NCBI GenBank assembly: GCA_021324545.1
Contig: JAJPIX010000018.1
Coordinates: 59,102 to 123,101 of the forward strand
Direction: 5' to 3'
Source: Alphaproteobacteria bacterium
GTDB lineage: Bacteria > Pseudomonadota > Alphaproteobacteria > Micropepsales > Micropepsaceae
Length of the DNA: 64,000 nt
The notes under the pieces were generated by a model. The model saw nothing but the letters and a program-made list of their open reading frames with translations. It ran no database searches and was not told the DNA's origin. This document shows positions 39,966-50,648 of the stretch, one piece after another (position 1 is the first letter of the stretch; each line of letters starts with the position of its first letter). The position numbers were made by a program, and so were the translations under genes.

Positions 39966-41308
39966 GCGAAGGGCATATGCCTGTCGTTCAGGTTGCGATA
40001 GCGGTCGCGCAGCAGCGTCTGCCGCGACACAAGCGGTATCCGCTGCCCCCGGATGAAGAGGGCCGTCGGCGCGCTTGTCACCTCCAGCGGATCGCCGTCC
40101 CAGATCACCACGTCGGCATCCTTTCCGGTCTCCAGCGTGCCGTATTGGCCGGCAATGCCGAACACCTCGGCGGGATTTCTGGTGATCGCGGCGAGCGCGT
40201 GATCCCAGGGCATGCCATTGGCCACGGCGTTGCCCGCGATCTGCGTGATCGTGCGCGCATATTGCGATGGATCGTCGGCCTGCGGCTGAAAGATCACGGT
40301 CACGCCCGCCTTGTCGAGTAGCGCCGCATTGCGCAGCGTGGCGCCCAGATCGGAAAAGCTGTCCGGCAGATTCAGGTCGGGGTCGATGATCACCGGTACA
40401 TGCGCGGCGGCAAGCTCCCTGGCCGCCATCCATCCTTCCTGGGCGCCGAAGATCACGAGCTTCAGCTTGTTGGCCTGCGCATATTGCACGGCCTCGCGAA
40501 TGTCGGACGCGCGGTCCACATGCACGATCAGCGGCTCCTGCCCCTGAATCACCGGGCCCAGTGCGTCCAGATCGATGCGGAATGTCCGCTGGTCGCGATA
40601 ACCGCCGGGTTTGTGATAGCCCGCGCGCTCGGCCCAATACTCGCGGGCGTCATCCAGCGTTTCGCGGAACTGCGCCCACAGGTCGGGCCGCGAGAGCTTT
40701 TTCTGCGGCGGGCCGAACGTCGCCACCGACGGTTCCAGGCGCACGAGTTGCCCCGCCGCGCGCTTCACCAGAATGTCCGGGCCGTTGCCCAGGTGGATCA
40801 CGGCGGCCTGCCCGAAGAAGACGCCCGCGCCGTCCACCGGCATGACCAGCGAGCGCGTCACGCCCGCGATCCTGGCCACCGGAATGAGCGTGGAGTTGGG
40901 ATTGATCGCGTCGGCCACGTCGAAGGCCGCCGTGTCTTCGGTGAGATCGGGCGAACTGTCGTTGCTCTCCGCCGCGCCAAGCTGGATTTCCTGGATGGAG
41001 AGCTGCGTGGCGGATGCCATCAGGCCCGGCGTCACGGGCTTGCCATGGGCTTCGATGATTGTGGCGCCCGCGGGCGGTGTCAGGTTCTGGCCTACGGCGG
41101 CGATCTTTCCGCCCGCGATGATCACGTCGCCCCCGGCAATCGTACCGGCCGCTCCCACCGTGTAGAGCTTGCCGTTGTGAATGAAGAACGTGGGGCCGGC
41201 CGGCGCGGCCACAACCGGCGTGGCTGGCGCGGCCAATGGCGCGGCGGGCGCGGCGGCAACCGCCGTCGCGGCGAAAGCAAGGGCCCATGACAGGATCAAC
41301 GCTTTCAT
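39956..41308 (-). CDS. Amidohydrolase-family protein lacking the N-terminal HxH metal motif
   Basis: Signal peptide MKALILSWALAFAATAVAAAP; KPVTPGLMASATQLSIQEI in place of VTPGxIDxHxH; C-terminal amidohydrolase GTLETGKDADVVIWDGDPLE. Confidence 0.85.
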   Translation of the reverse strand: MKALILSWALAFAATAVAAAPAAPLAAPATPVVAAPAGPTFFIHNGKLYTVGAAGTIAGGDVIIAGGKIAAVGQNLTPPAGATIIEAHGKPVTPGLMASATQLSIQEIQLGAAESNDSSPDLTEDTAAFDVADAINPNSTLIPVARIAGVTRSLVMPVDGAGVFFGQAAVIHLGNGPDILVKRAAGQLVRLEPSVATFGPPQKKLSRPDLWAQFRETLDDAREYWAERAGYHKPGGYRDQRTFRIDLDALGPVIQGQEPLIVHVDRASDIREAVQYAQANKLKLVIFGAQEGWMAARELAAAHVPVIIDPDLNLPDSFSDLGATLRNAALLDKAGVTVIFQPQADDPSQYARTITQIAGNAVANGMPWDHALAAITRNPAEVFGIAGQYGTLETGKDADVVIWDGDPLEVTSAPTALFIRGQRIPLVSRQTLLRDRYRNLNDRHMPFAYR

Positions 41309-42741
41309 TGTCCGGCTCCTCCGTTCGGGCCCTGTCCGACCTGTCCGAGTTCGAAATCGCTGCGCGGGCTGAGTTTGGGATTGTCGCGGTCATACATCAG
41401 CGCGCCGTCGATGAAGACTTTTTCGGCATGCGCATAAACGCTGAACGGATCGCCGGTCCAAAGCACCACATCGGCATCTTTGCCTTTTTCCAGCGTGCCC
41501 GTCCGGTTCAGGATGCCAAGCGCCTTCGCCGGATTTCGCGTCATCCACGCCACGGCATGCGCGCGCGTGATCGGCAGGCCCATGCGCCGGCCCGCGGCCA
41601 TCGCCTTCGCCACTTCCTGGTTCAGGCGCTGGATGCCGATCGCATCGTCGGAATGGATCATGGCGCAGGCGCCCGCATGGTCCACCAGCGCAATGCCTTC
41701 GGGGATCGCGTCATAGGCTTCCATCTTGAAGCCCCACCAGTCGGCCCACATCACGGCGCATATGCCGTTCTTCTTCAGAAGATCGGCCACCTTGTAGGCT
41801 TCGGTCGCGTGATGGAAGGCGGCGATGTGAAATCCGAATTCATGGCTCACATCGATCATGGTGGCCATTTCGTCGGACCGGTAGCAATGCATCTGGACGC
41901 GGATTTTTCCGTCCAGCACAAGCGCCAGCGTTTCCAGGCCGATGTCGCGGTCCGGCGGCGTGGCATCGTGTCCGGCCTTTTTGTCGGCCCAGTATTTGCG
42001 CCATTTGTCGCGATATTCGGCCGCCTTCTGGAAGGCCGCGCGATAGCCGGCCACATTGCCCATCAGCGTCATCGGCCCGCCCTTGGCGCCGTACACGCGC
42101 TTGGGGTTTTCGCCGCAGGCCATTTTCAGCCCATAGGGCGCGCCGGGAAATTTCATCGCTTCGGAAGTGATCGCGGGCACATTCTTCAGCACGACCGAGC
42201 GTCCGCCGATCAGGTTTGCCGAGCCCGGAAGGATTTCGAGCGTCGTCACCCCGCCCGCCAGCGCGCGGGAGAATGCGGGGTCCTGCGGCCAGACGGAATT
42301 CTCGGAGCGTACTTCCGGCGTGACCGGTTTTACCGCCTCGTTGCCGTCCGACATCGATTCCACATTGGGCGAGGGATAGACGCCAAGGTGCGAATGGACG
42401 TCGATGATGCCGGGCGTCACGAACTTGCCGGTTCCATCAATGACGACGGCGCCCGCCGCCGTCAGGTTCCGGCCCACCGCGACGATCTTGCCCTTCGCCA
42501 TCAGCACGTCGGCATGATCGATCTCGCGGTCGGTGCCGGTCAGCACCGTTGCATTGCGAATCAGCGTGGGCCGGGACGGATAGGGCCTGTAGGTCGAAGG
42601 AAACTGGTCGTCGGGAAACTGGTCGGCAACATGGGCCTGTCCGGTGACGGGCTTGTGCGCGGGAATGATGAGCCACACCGCGACCAGCGCCGCCGCGAAA
42701 AGCGCGAGCGCGCCCAGAATGGGCCAGTATCTCCGTTCCAT
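41305..42741 (-). CDS. Amidohydrolase (metal-dependent hydrolase) with N-terminal TM anchor
   Basis: VTPGIIDVHSHLGVYP; QMHCYRSDEM; AAFHHATEAYK; IHSDDAIGIQRL; GTLEKGKDADVVLWTGDPF. Confidence 0.93.
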   Translation of the reverse strand: MERRYWPILGALALFAAALVAVWLIIPAHKPVTGQAHVADQFPDDQFPSTYRPYPSRPTLIRNATVLTGTDREIDHADVLMAKGKIVAVGRNLTAAGAVVIDGTGKFVTPGIIDVHSHLGVYPSPNVESMSDGNEAVKPVTPEVRSENSVWPQDPAFSRALAGGVTTLEILPGSANLIGGRSVVLKNVPAITSEAMKFPGAPYGLKMACGENPKRVYGAKGGPMTLMGNVAGYRAAFQKAAEYRDKWRKYWADKKAGHDATPPDRDIGLETLALVLDGKIRVQMHCYRSDEMATMIDVSHEFGFHIAAFHHATEAYKVADLLKKNGICAVMWADWWGFKMEAYDAIPEGIALVDHAGACAMIHSDDAIGIQRLNQEVAKAMAAGRRMGLPITRAHAVAWMTRNPAKALGILNRTGTLEKGKDADVVLWTGDPFSVYAHAEKVFIDGALMYDRDNPKLSPRSDFELGQVGQGPNGGAGQ

Positions 42742-42813
42742 GCCGATCAGCTCCCCACAAGGCGCGCGAGATTTGCCCGCGCCCGGCGGCGGCGCAAGCC
42801 TGTTCGCGCGGAT

Positions 42814-43086
42814 TTAATCTTCCCCGAACCGCGCTTCGATCAATGCCAGAATGGCGATCATCGCTTCCTCCGCGTCCGGTCCTTCGGCGGAAATCGTGAT
42901 CGTGCTGCCGGGCCCCGCGCCCAGCATCATCAACCCCATGATGGAGCGGCCCGAAACGCTCTGGCCGTCCTTTGCGACCGTGATCTCGGACTGAAACCGC
43001 GCGGCCGCTTCGACAAGCTTGGCCGATGCGCGCGCATGCAGACCGCGCTTGTTGACGATTTTCACGGTTTCGCGCGCTTCAGCCAT
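42814..43086 (-). CDS. HPr family phosphocarrier protein
   Basis: KRGLHARASAKLVE (active His) and SGRSIMGLMMLGAGPGS (regulatory Ser region). Confidence 0.93.
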   Translation of the reverse strand: MAEARETVKIVNKRGLHARASAKLVEAAARFQSEITVAKDGQSVSGRSIMGLMMLGAGPGSTITISAEGPDAEEAMIAILALIEARFGED

Positions 43087-43125
43087 GGCCCGCAAACAAC
43101 TGCCCCCGGCGCACAATGGGGTGGT

Positions 43126-43530
43126 TCAGGCTCCGCCTGCAAGATCGCTGGTGCCCAGCCTGAGATATTTGCGGCCGGAGTCGATTGCTTCCTTCACCGC
43201 CTGCTCCAGCGGGTGTTGCGCGCGCACGTCCATCAGCTTGATGAGGCTGGGAAGGTTGGCGCCCGCCATCACCTCGATCTTTCCCTTTTCCAGCAGCGTC
43301 AACGCCAGATTGCAGGGCGTGCCGCCATACATGTCCGTCGCGATCACCACGCCCTGGCCGGTATCCACCGATTTCGCCGCCGCGGCGATCTCGCGCTGGC
43401 GGCGCTCGATATCGTCCTCCGGGCCGACGGAAATCGCGCGCAGGTTGGTCTGCGGTCCTTTCACGTGCTCGATCGCCGAGACGAACTCCTGGGCGAGGCG
43501 GCCATGCGTAACTATAACAACGCCGATCAT
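43126..43530 (-). CDS. PTS EIIA-Man-type regulatory subunit
   Basis: MIGVVIVTHGRLAQEFVSAIEHVKG; VIATDMYGGTPCNLAL. Confidence 0.92.
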   Translation of the reverse strand: MIGVVIVTHGRLAQEFVSAIEHVKGPQTNLRAISVGPEDDIERRQREIAAAAKSVDTGQGVVIATDMYGGTPCNLALTLLEKGKIEVMAGANLPSLIKLMDVRAQHPLEQAVKEAIDSGRKYLRLGTSDLAGGA

Positions 43531-43590
43531 GGGTCCGTGGATATTGGGAGCGGTGCGAACCATATCAACCGCCCCGCGCGAATAAAGCCC

Positions 43591-44082
43591 TCAAATCTTC
43601 TTGACAACTTCCCCAAACAGATTCCGGGCGAAGGCTGCGGCCCAGATCACCTTGTCCGGCGCGGACACTTCAAAGGCATGCAGGCGAAGCAGCGGCACGG
43701 CAGCCGCCTCGGGCAGCGGCGCCGGCGGACGATAACGCTCCGGCTGCGGCAGCCGCGGCACCCCGTCCGGGGCCACAAGCTCCACGGCCAGCACGATCTC
43801 GGCCTCCGCGCGGTGGGGCAGCTCCAGAATTCCCACGCCGCGCACTTCCATCAGCCGCGCCAGCCTCTCGGGCGCGCGCGCGCAAAGCATCTGCCCGCGA
43901 ACGAACAGATCGCAGCGATCGTCGGATACAAGTTCGCAGCCGCGGCCGATCAGCCTGAGCGCGAGGTCGGATTTGCCGCTGCCGCTCTTGCCCAGCAGCA
44001 AGACACCGCGATTGTCCGGGCCGAAGCGCGGGCCGGCTTCGCCGAGCGCGACGCAGGTGGCGTGGATATTTGCCACGTCCAT
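43591..44082 (-). CDS. hprK: Short HPr kinase/phosphorylase (alphaproteobacterial HprK)
   Basis: P-loop LLLGKSGSGKSDLALRLIGRG; LVSDDRCDL; position between EIIA and ChvG. Confidence 0.9.
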   Translation of the reverse strand: MDVANIHATCVALGEAGPRFGPDNRGVLLLGKSGSGKSDLALRLIGRGCELVSDDRCDLFVRGQMLCARAPERLARLMEVRGVGILELPHRAEAEIVLAVELVAPDGVPRLPQPERYRPPAPLPEAAAVPLLRLHAFEVSAPDKVIWAAAFARNLFGEVVKKI

Positions 44083-45723
44083 TCAGCGCGCCCCGCCGAG
44101 GGGCAGCTCCACGATGAAGCGCGCGCCATGGCCGCCCTCGCGGTTTTCTGCCCAGATGTGGCCGTTCATCCCCTCGACGATCTGCCGCGCGATCGAAAGA
44201 CCAAGGCCGGAGTTCTTGCCGAAGCCGTGCTCCGGCGGGCGCTGCGTATAGAAGCGGTTGAAAATCGTTTCGAGATTCTCCGGCGGTATGCCCGGCCCTT
44301 CGTCCTCCACGACGATGCGGGCGCGGCCGTCATGGGGGCGCGCCGAAACGGTCACGGTCCCCTTGTCCGGGCTGAAGGAAACGGCATTGTCGATGAGATT
44401 GCGCACAACCTGTCCCAGCCGCTCGTCGCGCCCCATGACAACGGCGCCGGGGCCAAGCCCTGCGTTCAGCGAAAGCGTCACGCCGCGGGGCAGGCCCGTC
44501 AGCCGATAGACTTCCGCGATTGTTTCCAGAAGGTGTCCCAGGTCCACGGGCTCGCGCCGCTCGCGGCTCAGCTCGGCATCCAGCCGCGAGGCGTCGGAGA
44601 TGTCGGTGATCAGCCGGTCGATGCGTTTGACGTCGTTGCGCACGATGGCCATGAGCTCGTCCCGCGCTTCGCCCGAATCCGCGCGCGAAAGCATTTCCAC
44701 GGCGCTCTTGAGCGAGGTCAGCGGGTTTTTGAGTTCGTGCGCCACATCCGCAGCAAAGCTTTCGATGGCGTCGATGCGGTTGTAGAGCGCGCGCGTCATG
44801 GCGGAAAAACTCTGCGCCAGGTCGCCGATTTCGTCATGCCGCTCTTCGAGCGTGGGAATTGTCTCGCGGCTCGCGCGGCCGTGGCGCACGCGATCGGCAG
44901 CCTGGGCCAGCGCGCGCACCGGCGCGGCGATCGTTCCGGAAAGATAGAAGGACAGGAGCAGCATCACGGCCAGCGCAACAAAGAACACTTCGATCAGCGT
45001 CGCCCGCTCCTCGCGCAGGACGTCGTCAATGTCGCCGCCTTCCGTCGTGACCATCAGCACGCCATAGATCGTGCGGAACCGCTGTACGGGCACGGCTACG
45101 GAAAGAACCAGCTTGTTCTGTTCGTCCACCCGTTGCGTCGTGGCGGTCTGCCCTACCAGGGCCTGGTTCACCTCGGAATAGACGCGGCCGTTGTCGCCGC
45201 CCTCGAAATAGGGCGCAAGCTTGTTGAACGGCCGTACGCCCATGACGCCGTCGTACATGCGCGAAAGCCAGCCCTTGAATCGGCTCCACGGATCGAGCGG
45301 CGGCAGCTCGGACGTCTTCACGACATTGCGCGCGAGCAGATAGCGCGTATCGGCGATAAGGCGCCCGCTGGTCGAATAGAGCCGCGCGCGGAGACGGGTC
45401 GGCTCGATCAGCTGGCGCAGCAGCGGCTCGGCCTTCTGGATGTCGAGCGAGCGGGTTCCCTCGTTGCGCGTGTATTCGGCCAGCGTATCGGCCACCACCT
45501 GCGCCTGCTCGGTGATGCCGGACAGCCGTTCGTCGATCAGGCTGACGCGGTTGGATTCCACGAACAGCACGCCGCCGATGAGAATGAGGAAGGCTATCGC
45601 GTTGAAGAAAACGATGCGTTGGCGCAGCGATGGAAAATTGCGCCGCTTGCCGGATGGCTCGCTGCGCTGCCCGGCCAGATGCTCTCGCATCGGCTTGGCA
45701 ACGTCGTCACGGAGAACAGTCAT
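44083..45723 (-). CDS. chvG: ChvG/ExoS-type sensor histidine kinase
   Basis: DVAHELKNPLTSLKSAVEML; VEDEGPGIPPENLETIFNRFYTQRPPEHGFGKNSGLGLSIARQIVEGMNG; adjacent to ChvI-like regulator. Confidence 0.9.
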   Translation of the reverse strand: MTVLRDDVAKPMREHLAGQRSEPSGKRRNFPSLRQRIVFFNAIAFLILIGGVLFVESNRVSLIDERLSGITEQAQVVADTLAEYTRNEGTRSLDIQKAEPLLRQLIEPTRLRARLYSTSGRLIADTRYLLARNVVKTSELPPLDPWSRFKGWLSRMYDGVMGVRPFNKLAPYFEGGDNGRVYSEVNQALVGQTATTQRVDEQNKLVLSVAVPVQRFRTIYGVLMVTTEGGDIDDVLREERATLIEVFFVALAVMLLLSFYLSGTIAAPVRALAQAADRVRHGRASRETIPTLEERHDEIGDLAQSFSAMTRALYNRIDAIESFAADVAHELKNPLTSLKSAVEMLSRADSGEARDELMAIVRNDVKRIDRLITDISDASRLDAELSRERREPVDLGHLLETIAEVYRLTGLPRGVTLSLNAGLGPGAVVMGRDERLGQVVRNLIDNAVSFSPDKGTVTVSARPHDGRARIVVEDEGPGIPPENLETIFNRFYTQRPPEHGFGKNSGLGLSIARQIVEGMNGHIWAENREGGHGARFIVELPLGGAR

Positions 45724-45744
45724 CAGGTCCGGTGCGAAGCTTCG

Positions 45745-46446
45745 TCAGCTTTCCTTGTAGCGGTAGCCCACGCCATAGAGCGTTTCGATGGCGTCGAAAC
45801 TGTCGTCCACCATCTTGAATTTCTTGCGCAGCCGCTTGATGTGGCTGTCGATGGTGCGGTCGTCCACATAGACCTGGTCGTCATAGGCCGCATCCATCAG
45901 GTTGTCGCGGCTTTTCACGAATCCCGGCCGCTGCGCCAGGCACTGAAGGATCAGGAATTCGGTGACCGTCAGCCGAACGGGCTTGCCCTCCCAGGTACAT
46001 TCGTGCCGCTGCGGATCCAGCGAAAGCTTGCCGCGCACCAGCGCTTCCTTCTTCGGTTCGCCTGCGGCTCCGTTGCCCTTGCGGGATTCCGCGCGGCGCA
46101 ACACGGCCTTGACGCGCTCCAGCAGCAGGCGCTGCGAAAAGGGCTTGCGGATATAGTCGTCGGCGCCGGCGTTGAGCCCCATGAGCTCGTCGATCTCCTC
46201 GTCTTTGGAGGTGAGAAAGATCACCGGCAGGTCGCCGTTCTGCCGAAGGCGGCGGAGCAGTTCCAGCCCGTCCATGCGCGGCATCTTGATGTCCAGAATG
46301 GCAAGGTCCACCGGCGTGGCGGAGAGCGCCGTCAGGGCGGATGCGCCATCGGCGTAGCTGCGCACATGATACCCCTCCTGTTCGAGCAGCATGCTCACGG
46401 AGGTCAGGATGTTCTTGTCGTCGTCTACAAGCGCGATGGTTGCCAT
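45745..46446 (-). CDS. chvI: ChvI-type response regulator (OmpR/PhoB family)
   Basis: [48 protein letters not shown]; winged-helix C-terminus. Confidence 0.94.
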   Translation of the reverse strand: MATIALVDDDKNILTSVSMLLEQEGYHVRSYADGASALTALSATPVDLAILDIKMPRMDGLELLRRLRQNGDLPVIFLTSKDEEIDELMGLNAGADDYIRKPFSQRLLLERVKAVLRRAESRKGNGAAGEPKKEALVRGKLSLDPQRHECTWEGKPVRLTVTEFLILQCLAQRPGFVKSRDNLMDAAYDDQVYVDDRTIDSHIKRLRKKFKMVDDSFDAIETLYGVGYRYKES

Positions 46447-46626
46447 ATGTTCATTCCAGCCCCGGGATTGACGCTCAATATAATGCGGGTGCGGCGGAAA
46501 CGAAACAAAACAGGAAAAGGGCGGCGCGCGGCACCGCGTTTGAAGCGTAATCCGCCGCGCAGACTGCGGGCAGGCGTCCACGGGGCCCGGCCGTTCCCTT
46601 GCCGCGAAGACGGAATGACCGTCCCG

Positions 46627-47100
46627 CTAAACAAATTCGACTTTCAGGATCTCATAGGACCGCGCGCCCCCCGGGGCGGCCACTTCCACCGTGTCGCCCT
46701 TGCCCTTGCCGATAAGGGCGCGGGCGATCGGCGAGGAAATGGAGATCCGGCCCTTCTTGGCATCGGCCTCCAGGTCGCCCACGATCTGATACTTTCGCTT
46801 TTCGTCGGTGTCCTCGTCCACCAGCGTCACGGTCGCACCGAATTTCACGGTGGAGCCGGACAGCTTGGAGACGTCGATCACGTCGGCCCGCGAGAGCTGG
46901 TCTTCCAGCTCCATCACGCGGCCTTCGATGAAAGCCTGCCTTTCCTTGGCGGAGTGATATTCCGCGTTCTCGGAAAGGTCGCCGTGCGCGCGCGCTTCCT
47001 CGATCATCTTGATCGTGGCCGGACGCTCCACGGTCTTCAGGTGATTGATCTCGTCTTCGAGGGCCTTGTAGCCGCTCGCGGTCATCGGAATGCGTTCCAT
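46627..47100 (-). CDS. greA: Transcription elongation factor GreA
   Basis: [66 protein letters not shown]. Confidence 0.98.
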   Translation of the reverse strand: MERIPMTASGYKALEDEINHLKTVERPATIKMIEEARAHGDLSENAEYHSAKERQAFIEGRVMELEDQLSRADVIDVSKLSGSTVKFGATVTLVDEDTDEKRKYQIVGDLEADAKKGRISISSPIARALIGKGKGDTVEVAAPGGARSYEILKVEFV

Positions 47101-47229
47101 GGAATCTGTCTTGTCCTCGGTGCCGGCAAAAAACGCTCCCTCCGGCGCCGCGTTCCCGCTGGCCCACCGGACAGGCCGTTTGCCGAATCTTGCTTAAACC
47201 CTTCTCACGCCTGGACTATTCCGTCCGTT

Positions 47230-50200
47230 TCATCTGGCGGATGCGGCCAAACTGTAAGACTGGAGGGGAGCGACTTCAAGGGCGCCGGCCTTGAGTGCCG
47301 CTATGCCTTCCACCGAAGCCGCCGCCCCCGCCATGGTCGTGTAGTAGGGAATTTTCATCTGCAGCGAGGTGCGCCGGATGGAAAACGAGTCCGCCAGCGA
47401 CTGGGCGCCCTCGGTGGTGTTGAAGACAAGCTGCACCTCGCCGTTCTTGATCGCGTCCACGATGTGCGGCCGCCCCTCCAGAACCTTGTTCACCTGGCGC
47501 GCGGCGATGCCGTTCTCGTTCAGGAATTTTGCCGTGCCGCGCGTGGCGATGATGTCGAAACCCATGTCCAGCAGGGCCCGCGCGGGCTTCACGGCCAGCG
47601 GCTTGTCGGATTCCTTCAGCGAAATGAAGACCGTGCCGGAGAGCGGCAGCTTGTGTCCGGCGCCGATCTGGCTCTTGGCAAAGGCGCGGCCGAAATTTTC
47701 ATCCAGCCCCATCACTTCGCCGGTGGACCGCATTTCCGGCCCCAGAATCACATCCACGCCGGGGAAGCGCGCGAAAGGCATCACGGCTTCCTTCACCGCC
47801 ATGTGTTTCGCCGCCGGCCTGGACAACCGGAAATCGGCGAGCTTTTCGCCCGCCATCACCCGCGCGGCGATGGCCGCGACCGGCTGGCCGATCGCCTTGG
47901 CCACGAAGGGTACGGTGCGGGAGGCGCGCGGATTGACCTCCAGCACATAGATGTCGCCGTTCTGCACGGCGTATTGCACGTTCATCAGGCCGCGCACCTT
48001 CAGCGCGCGCGCCAGCGCAACGGTCTGCCGCTCCAGTTCGGCAACGGTCGCCGCCTTCAGCGAGTGGGGCGGAAGCGCACAGGCGGAGTCGCCGGAATGC
48101 ACGCCGGCTTCCTCGATGTGCTCCATGATTCCGGCAATAAACACCTCGCCGTCGGCATCGCAGATGGCATCCACGTCGATTTCGATGGCGTTGTGCAGGA
48201 AGGCGTCAATCAGGACCGGGTTGTCGCCGGAGATCTGAAAAAGCTCGCCGGATTGCACCTGCGCCTTGAGCTGTGTTTCGTCCGACACCACCACCATGCC
48301 GCGCCCGCCCAGAACATAGGACGGCCGCAGGATCACGGGATAACCGATCTCGCGCGCCGCCGCGATCGCTTCGTCCGCCGTCATCGCGGTGGCGTTGCGC
48401 GGCTGTTTCAGGCCGAGCTCGTTCAGCAGCACCTGGAACCGCTTGCGGTCCTCGGCGAGGTCAATGGCGTCGGCGGAGGTGCCGAGCAGCGGCACGCCTT
48501 CTTCCACCAGCGTATTGGCGAGCTTGAGCGGCGTCTGCCCGCCGAACTGCACGATGACGCCGGCGAGCGTGCCCTTCGACTGTTCCACGCGCACGATTTC
48601 CAGAACGTCCTCCGCCGTCAGCGGCTCGAAATAAAGCCGGTCGGAGGTGTCGTAGTCGGTGGAAACCGTTTCCGGATTGCAGTTGACCATGATGGTCTCG
48701 AATCCGCGCGCCGAAAGCGAAAATGCGGCATGGCAGCAGCAATAATCGAACTCGATGCCTTGCCCGATCCGGTTGGGCCCGCCGCCCAGAATGATGATCT
48801 TCTTCTTCGCGCTCGGTCCGGCTTCGCATTCCGCCTTTCCGCCGACCGGAGTTTCATAGGTCGAATACATGTAAGGTGTCTGCGCCTTGAATTCCGCGGC
48901 ACAGGTATCAATCCGCTTGAACACCGGATGCACGCCAAGTTTCCGGCGCAGGGCGCGCACGTCTTTTTCCCTTTGTCCGGTCAGCCGGGCGAGCCGCGCA
49001 TCGGAAAAGCCTGCGGCCTTCAGGCGGCGAAATCCTTCCGCATCCTGTGGCAGGCCGTTGGCGCGGATGTGCGCTTCGCAGGAAAGAAGGGCCTCGATCT
49101 CGCCGATGAACCACGGATCGTACCGGGTGATCTCATGCACCTCTTCGGCCGTGAAGCCGTTGCGCAACGCCTGCGCTGCAATGCGCAAACGGTCCGGCGT
49201 CTGTTTCGCGAGTGCCGCGCGCACGGCGTTTTTGTCCGCCGGCAACTCGATTTCGTCGAAGCCTGTCAGACCCGTTTCCAGGCTGCGCAACGCCTTCTGC
49301 ACCGATTCCGCAAAGGTGCGGCCGATGGCCATGGCTTCGCCGACCGATTTCATGGACGTCGTCAGCACAGCTTCGGCGCCTGGAAATTTCTCGAAGGCAA
49401 AACGCGGAATCTTCGTCACCACATAGTCAATCGTGGGCTCGAAGCTTGCGGGTGTGACCTTCGTGATGTCGTTCTGGAGCTCGTCCAGCGTGTAACCGAC
49501 AGCGAGCTTGGCTGCGATCTTGGCGATGGGAAAGCCGGTGGCCTTCGATGCCAGCGCAGACGAACGCGAAACGCGCGGGTTCATCTCGATGATGACCATG
49601 CGTCCGTCGGCCGGGTTCACTGCGAACTGCACATTCGAGCCGCCGGTTTCGACTCCGATCTCGCGCAGCACGGCGATGCTGGCGCTGCGCATGCGCTGGT
49701 ATTCCTTGTCGGTCAGCGTCAGCGCGGGGGCCACTGTGATGGAATCGCCGGTGTGAACGCCCATCGCGTCCACATTCTCGATGGAGCAGATGATGATGGC
49801 GTTGTCGGCGCGGTCGCGCACGACTTCCATCTCGTATTCCTTCCATCCCAGAACCGACTCTTCGATCAGCACCTCGTTGGTGGGCGAGGCATCGAGCCCC
49901 GCCTCTACTATCTCGAAGAATTCCTCGCGGTTGTAGGCGATGCCGCCGCCGGTGCCGCCCAGCGTGAAGGACGGCCGGATCACCGCCGGCAGTCCGACTT
50001 CGTCCAGCGCCTGCAGCGCGTGGGCAAATGCTTCCGGCGACAGCTCCATCACCGGATTGTTCTGGCCGTCGTAGAGGAAGTTGCCTGCGCTGTCCTTCTT
50101 GTGCCGCAGATAGCCTTTCAGGGTTCGCCCGCGCGGAACATCGAGGCCGATCCTGATCATCGCCTTGCGGAACAGTTCGCGATCCTCCGCCTTGTCGATC

Positions 50201-50586
50201 GCTTCGGCGGAGGCGCCGATCAGCTCCACACCGTATTTCTCGAGCACGCCGCGCTTGCGCAAACTGAGCGCGGTGTTGAGCGCGGTCTGCCCGCCCATGG
50301 TCGGCAGCAGCGCGAACACCTTGCCGGGCGGCACATTTGCCCGCTCGCGCGCAATGATCATCTCCAAAAATTCCGGAGTAATCGGCTCGATGTAGGTGGC
50401 GTCCGCCAGCTCCGGATCGGTCATGATCGTGGCCGGGTTCGAATTGGCCAGCACCACGCGATAGCCTTCAGCCTTCAGCGCCTTGCAGGCCTGCGCGCCG
50501 GAATAATCGAATTCGCAGGCCTGGCCGATAACAATGGGTCCTGCGCCGATGATCAGGACCGTGTGGATGTCTTGCCGTTTGGGCAT
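47230..50586 (-). CDS. carB: Carbamoyl-phosphate synthase large subunit
   Basis: [44 protein letters not shown]; full-length two-lobed ATP-grasp protein. Confidence 0.98.
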   Translation of the reverse strand: MPKRQDIHTVLIIGAGPIVIGQACEFDYSGAQACKALKAEGYRVVLANSNPATIMTDPELADATYIEPITPEFLEMIIARERANVPPGKVFALLPTMGGQTALNTALSLRKRGVLEKYGVELIGASAEAIDKAEDRELFRKAMIRIGLDVPRGRTLKGYLRHKKDSAGNFLYDGQNNPVMELSPEAFAHALQALDEVGLPAVIRPSFTLGGTGGGIAYNREEFFEIVEAGLDASPTNEVLIEESVLGWKEYEMEVVRDRADNAIIICSIENVDAMGVHTGDSITVAPALTLTDKEYQRMRSASIAVLREIGVETGGSNVQFAVNPADGRMVIIEMNPRVSRSSALASKATGFPIAKIAAKLAVGYTLDELQNDITKVTPASFEPTIDYVVTKIPRFAFEKFPGAEAVLTTSMKSVGEAMAIGRTFAESVQKALRSLETGLTGFDEIELPADKNAVRAALAKQTPDRLRIAAQALRNGFTAEEVHEITRYDPWFIGEIEALLSCEAHIRANGLPQDAEGFRRLKAAGFSDARLARLTGQREKDVRALRRKLGVHPVFKRIDTCAAEFKAQTPYMYSTYETPVGGKAECEAGPSAKKKIIILGGGPNRIGQGIEFDYCCCHAAFSLSARGFETIMVNCNPETVSTDYDTSDRLYFEPLTAEDVLEIVRVEQSKGTLAGVIVQFGGQTPLKLANTLVEEGVPLLGTSADAIDLAEDRKRFQVLLNELGLKQPRNATAMTADEAIAAAREIGYPVILRPSYVLGGRGMVVVSDETQLKAQVQSGELFQISGDNPVLIDAFLHNAIEIDVDAICDADGEVFIAGIMEHIEEAGVHSGDSACALPPHSLKAATVAELERQTVALARALKVRGLMNVQYAVQNGDIYVLEVNPRASRTVPFVAKAIGQPVAAIAARVMAGEKLADFRLSRPAAKHMAVKEAVMPFARFPGVDVILGPEMRSTGEVMGLDENFGRAFAKSQIGAGHKLPLSGTVFISLKESDKPLAVKPARALLDMGFDIIATRGTAKFLNENGIAARQVNKVLEGRPHIVDAIKNGEVQLVFNTTEGAQSLADSFSIRRTSLQMKIPYYTTMAGAAASVEGIAALKAGALEVAPLQSYSLAASAR

Positions 50587-50648
50587 CGTTCACTCGCGCG
50601 CGCAGGCCCGCGCGGGAGTTCCCGCGGGAAGGCCGGCCGGATTGCAGG

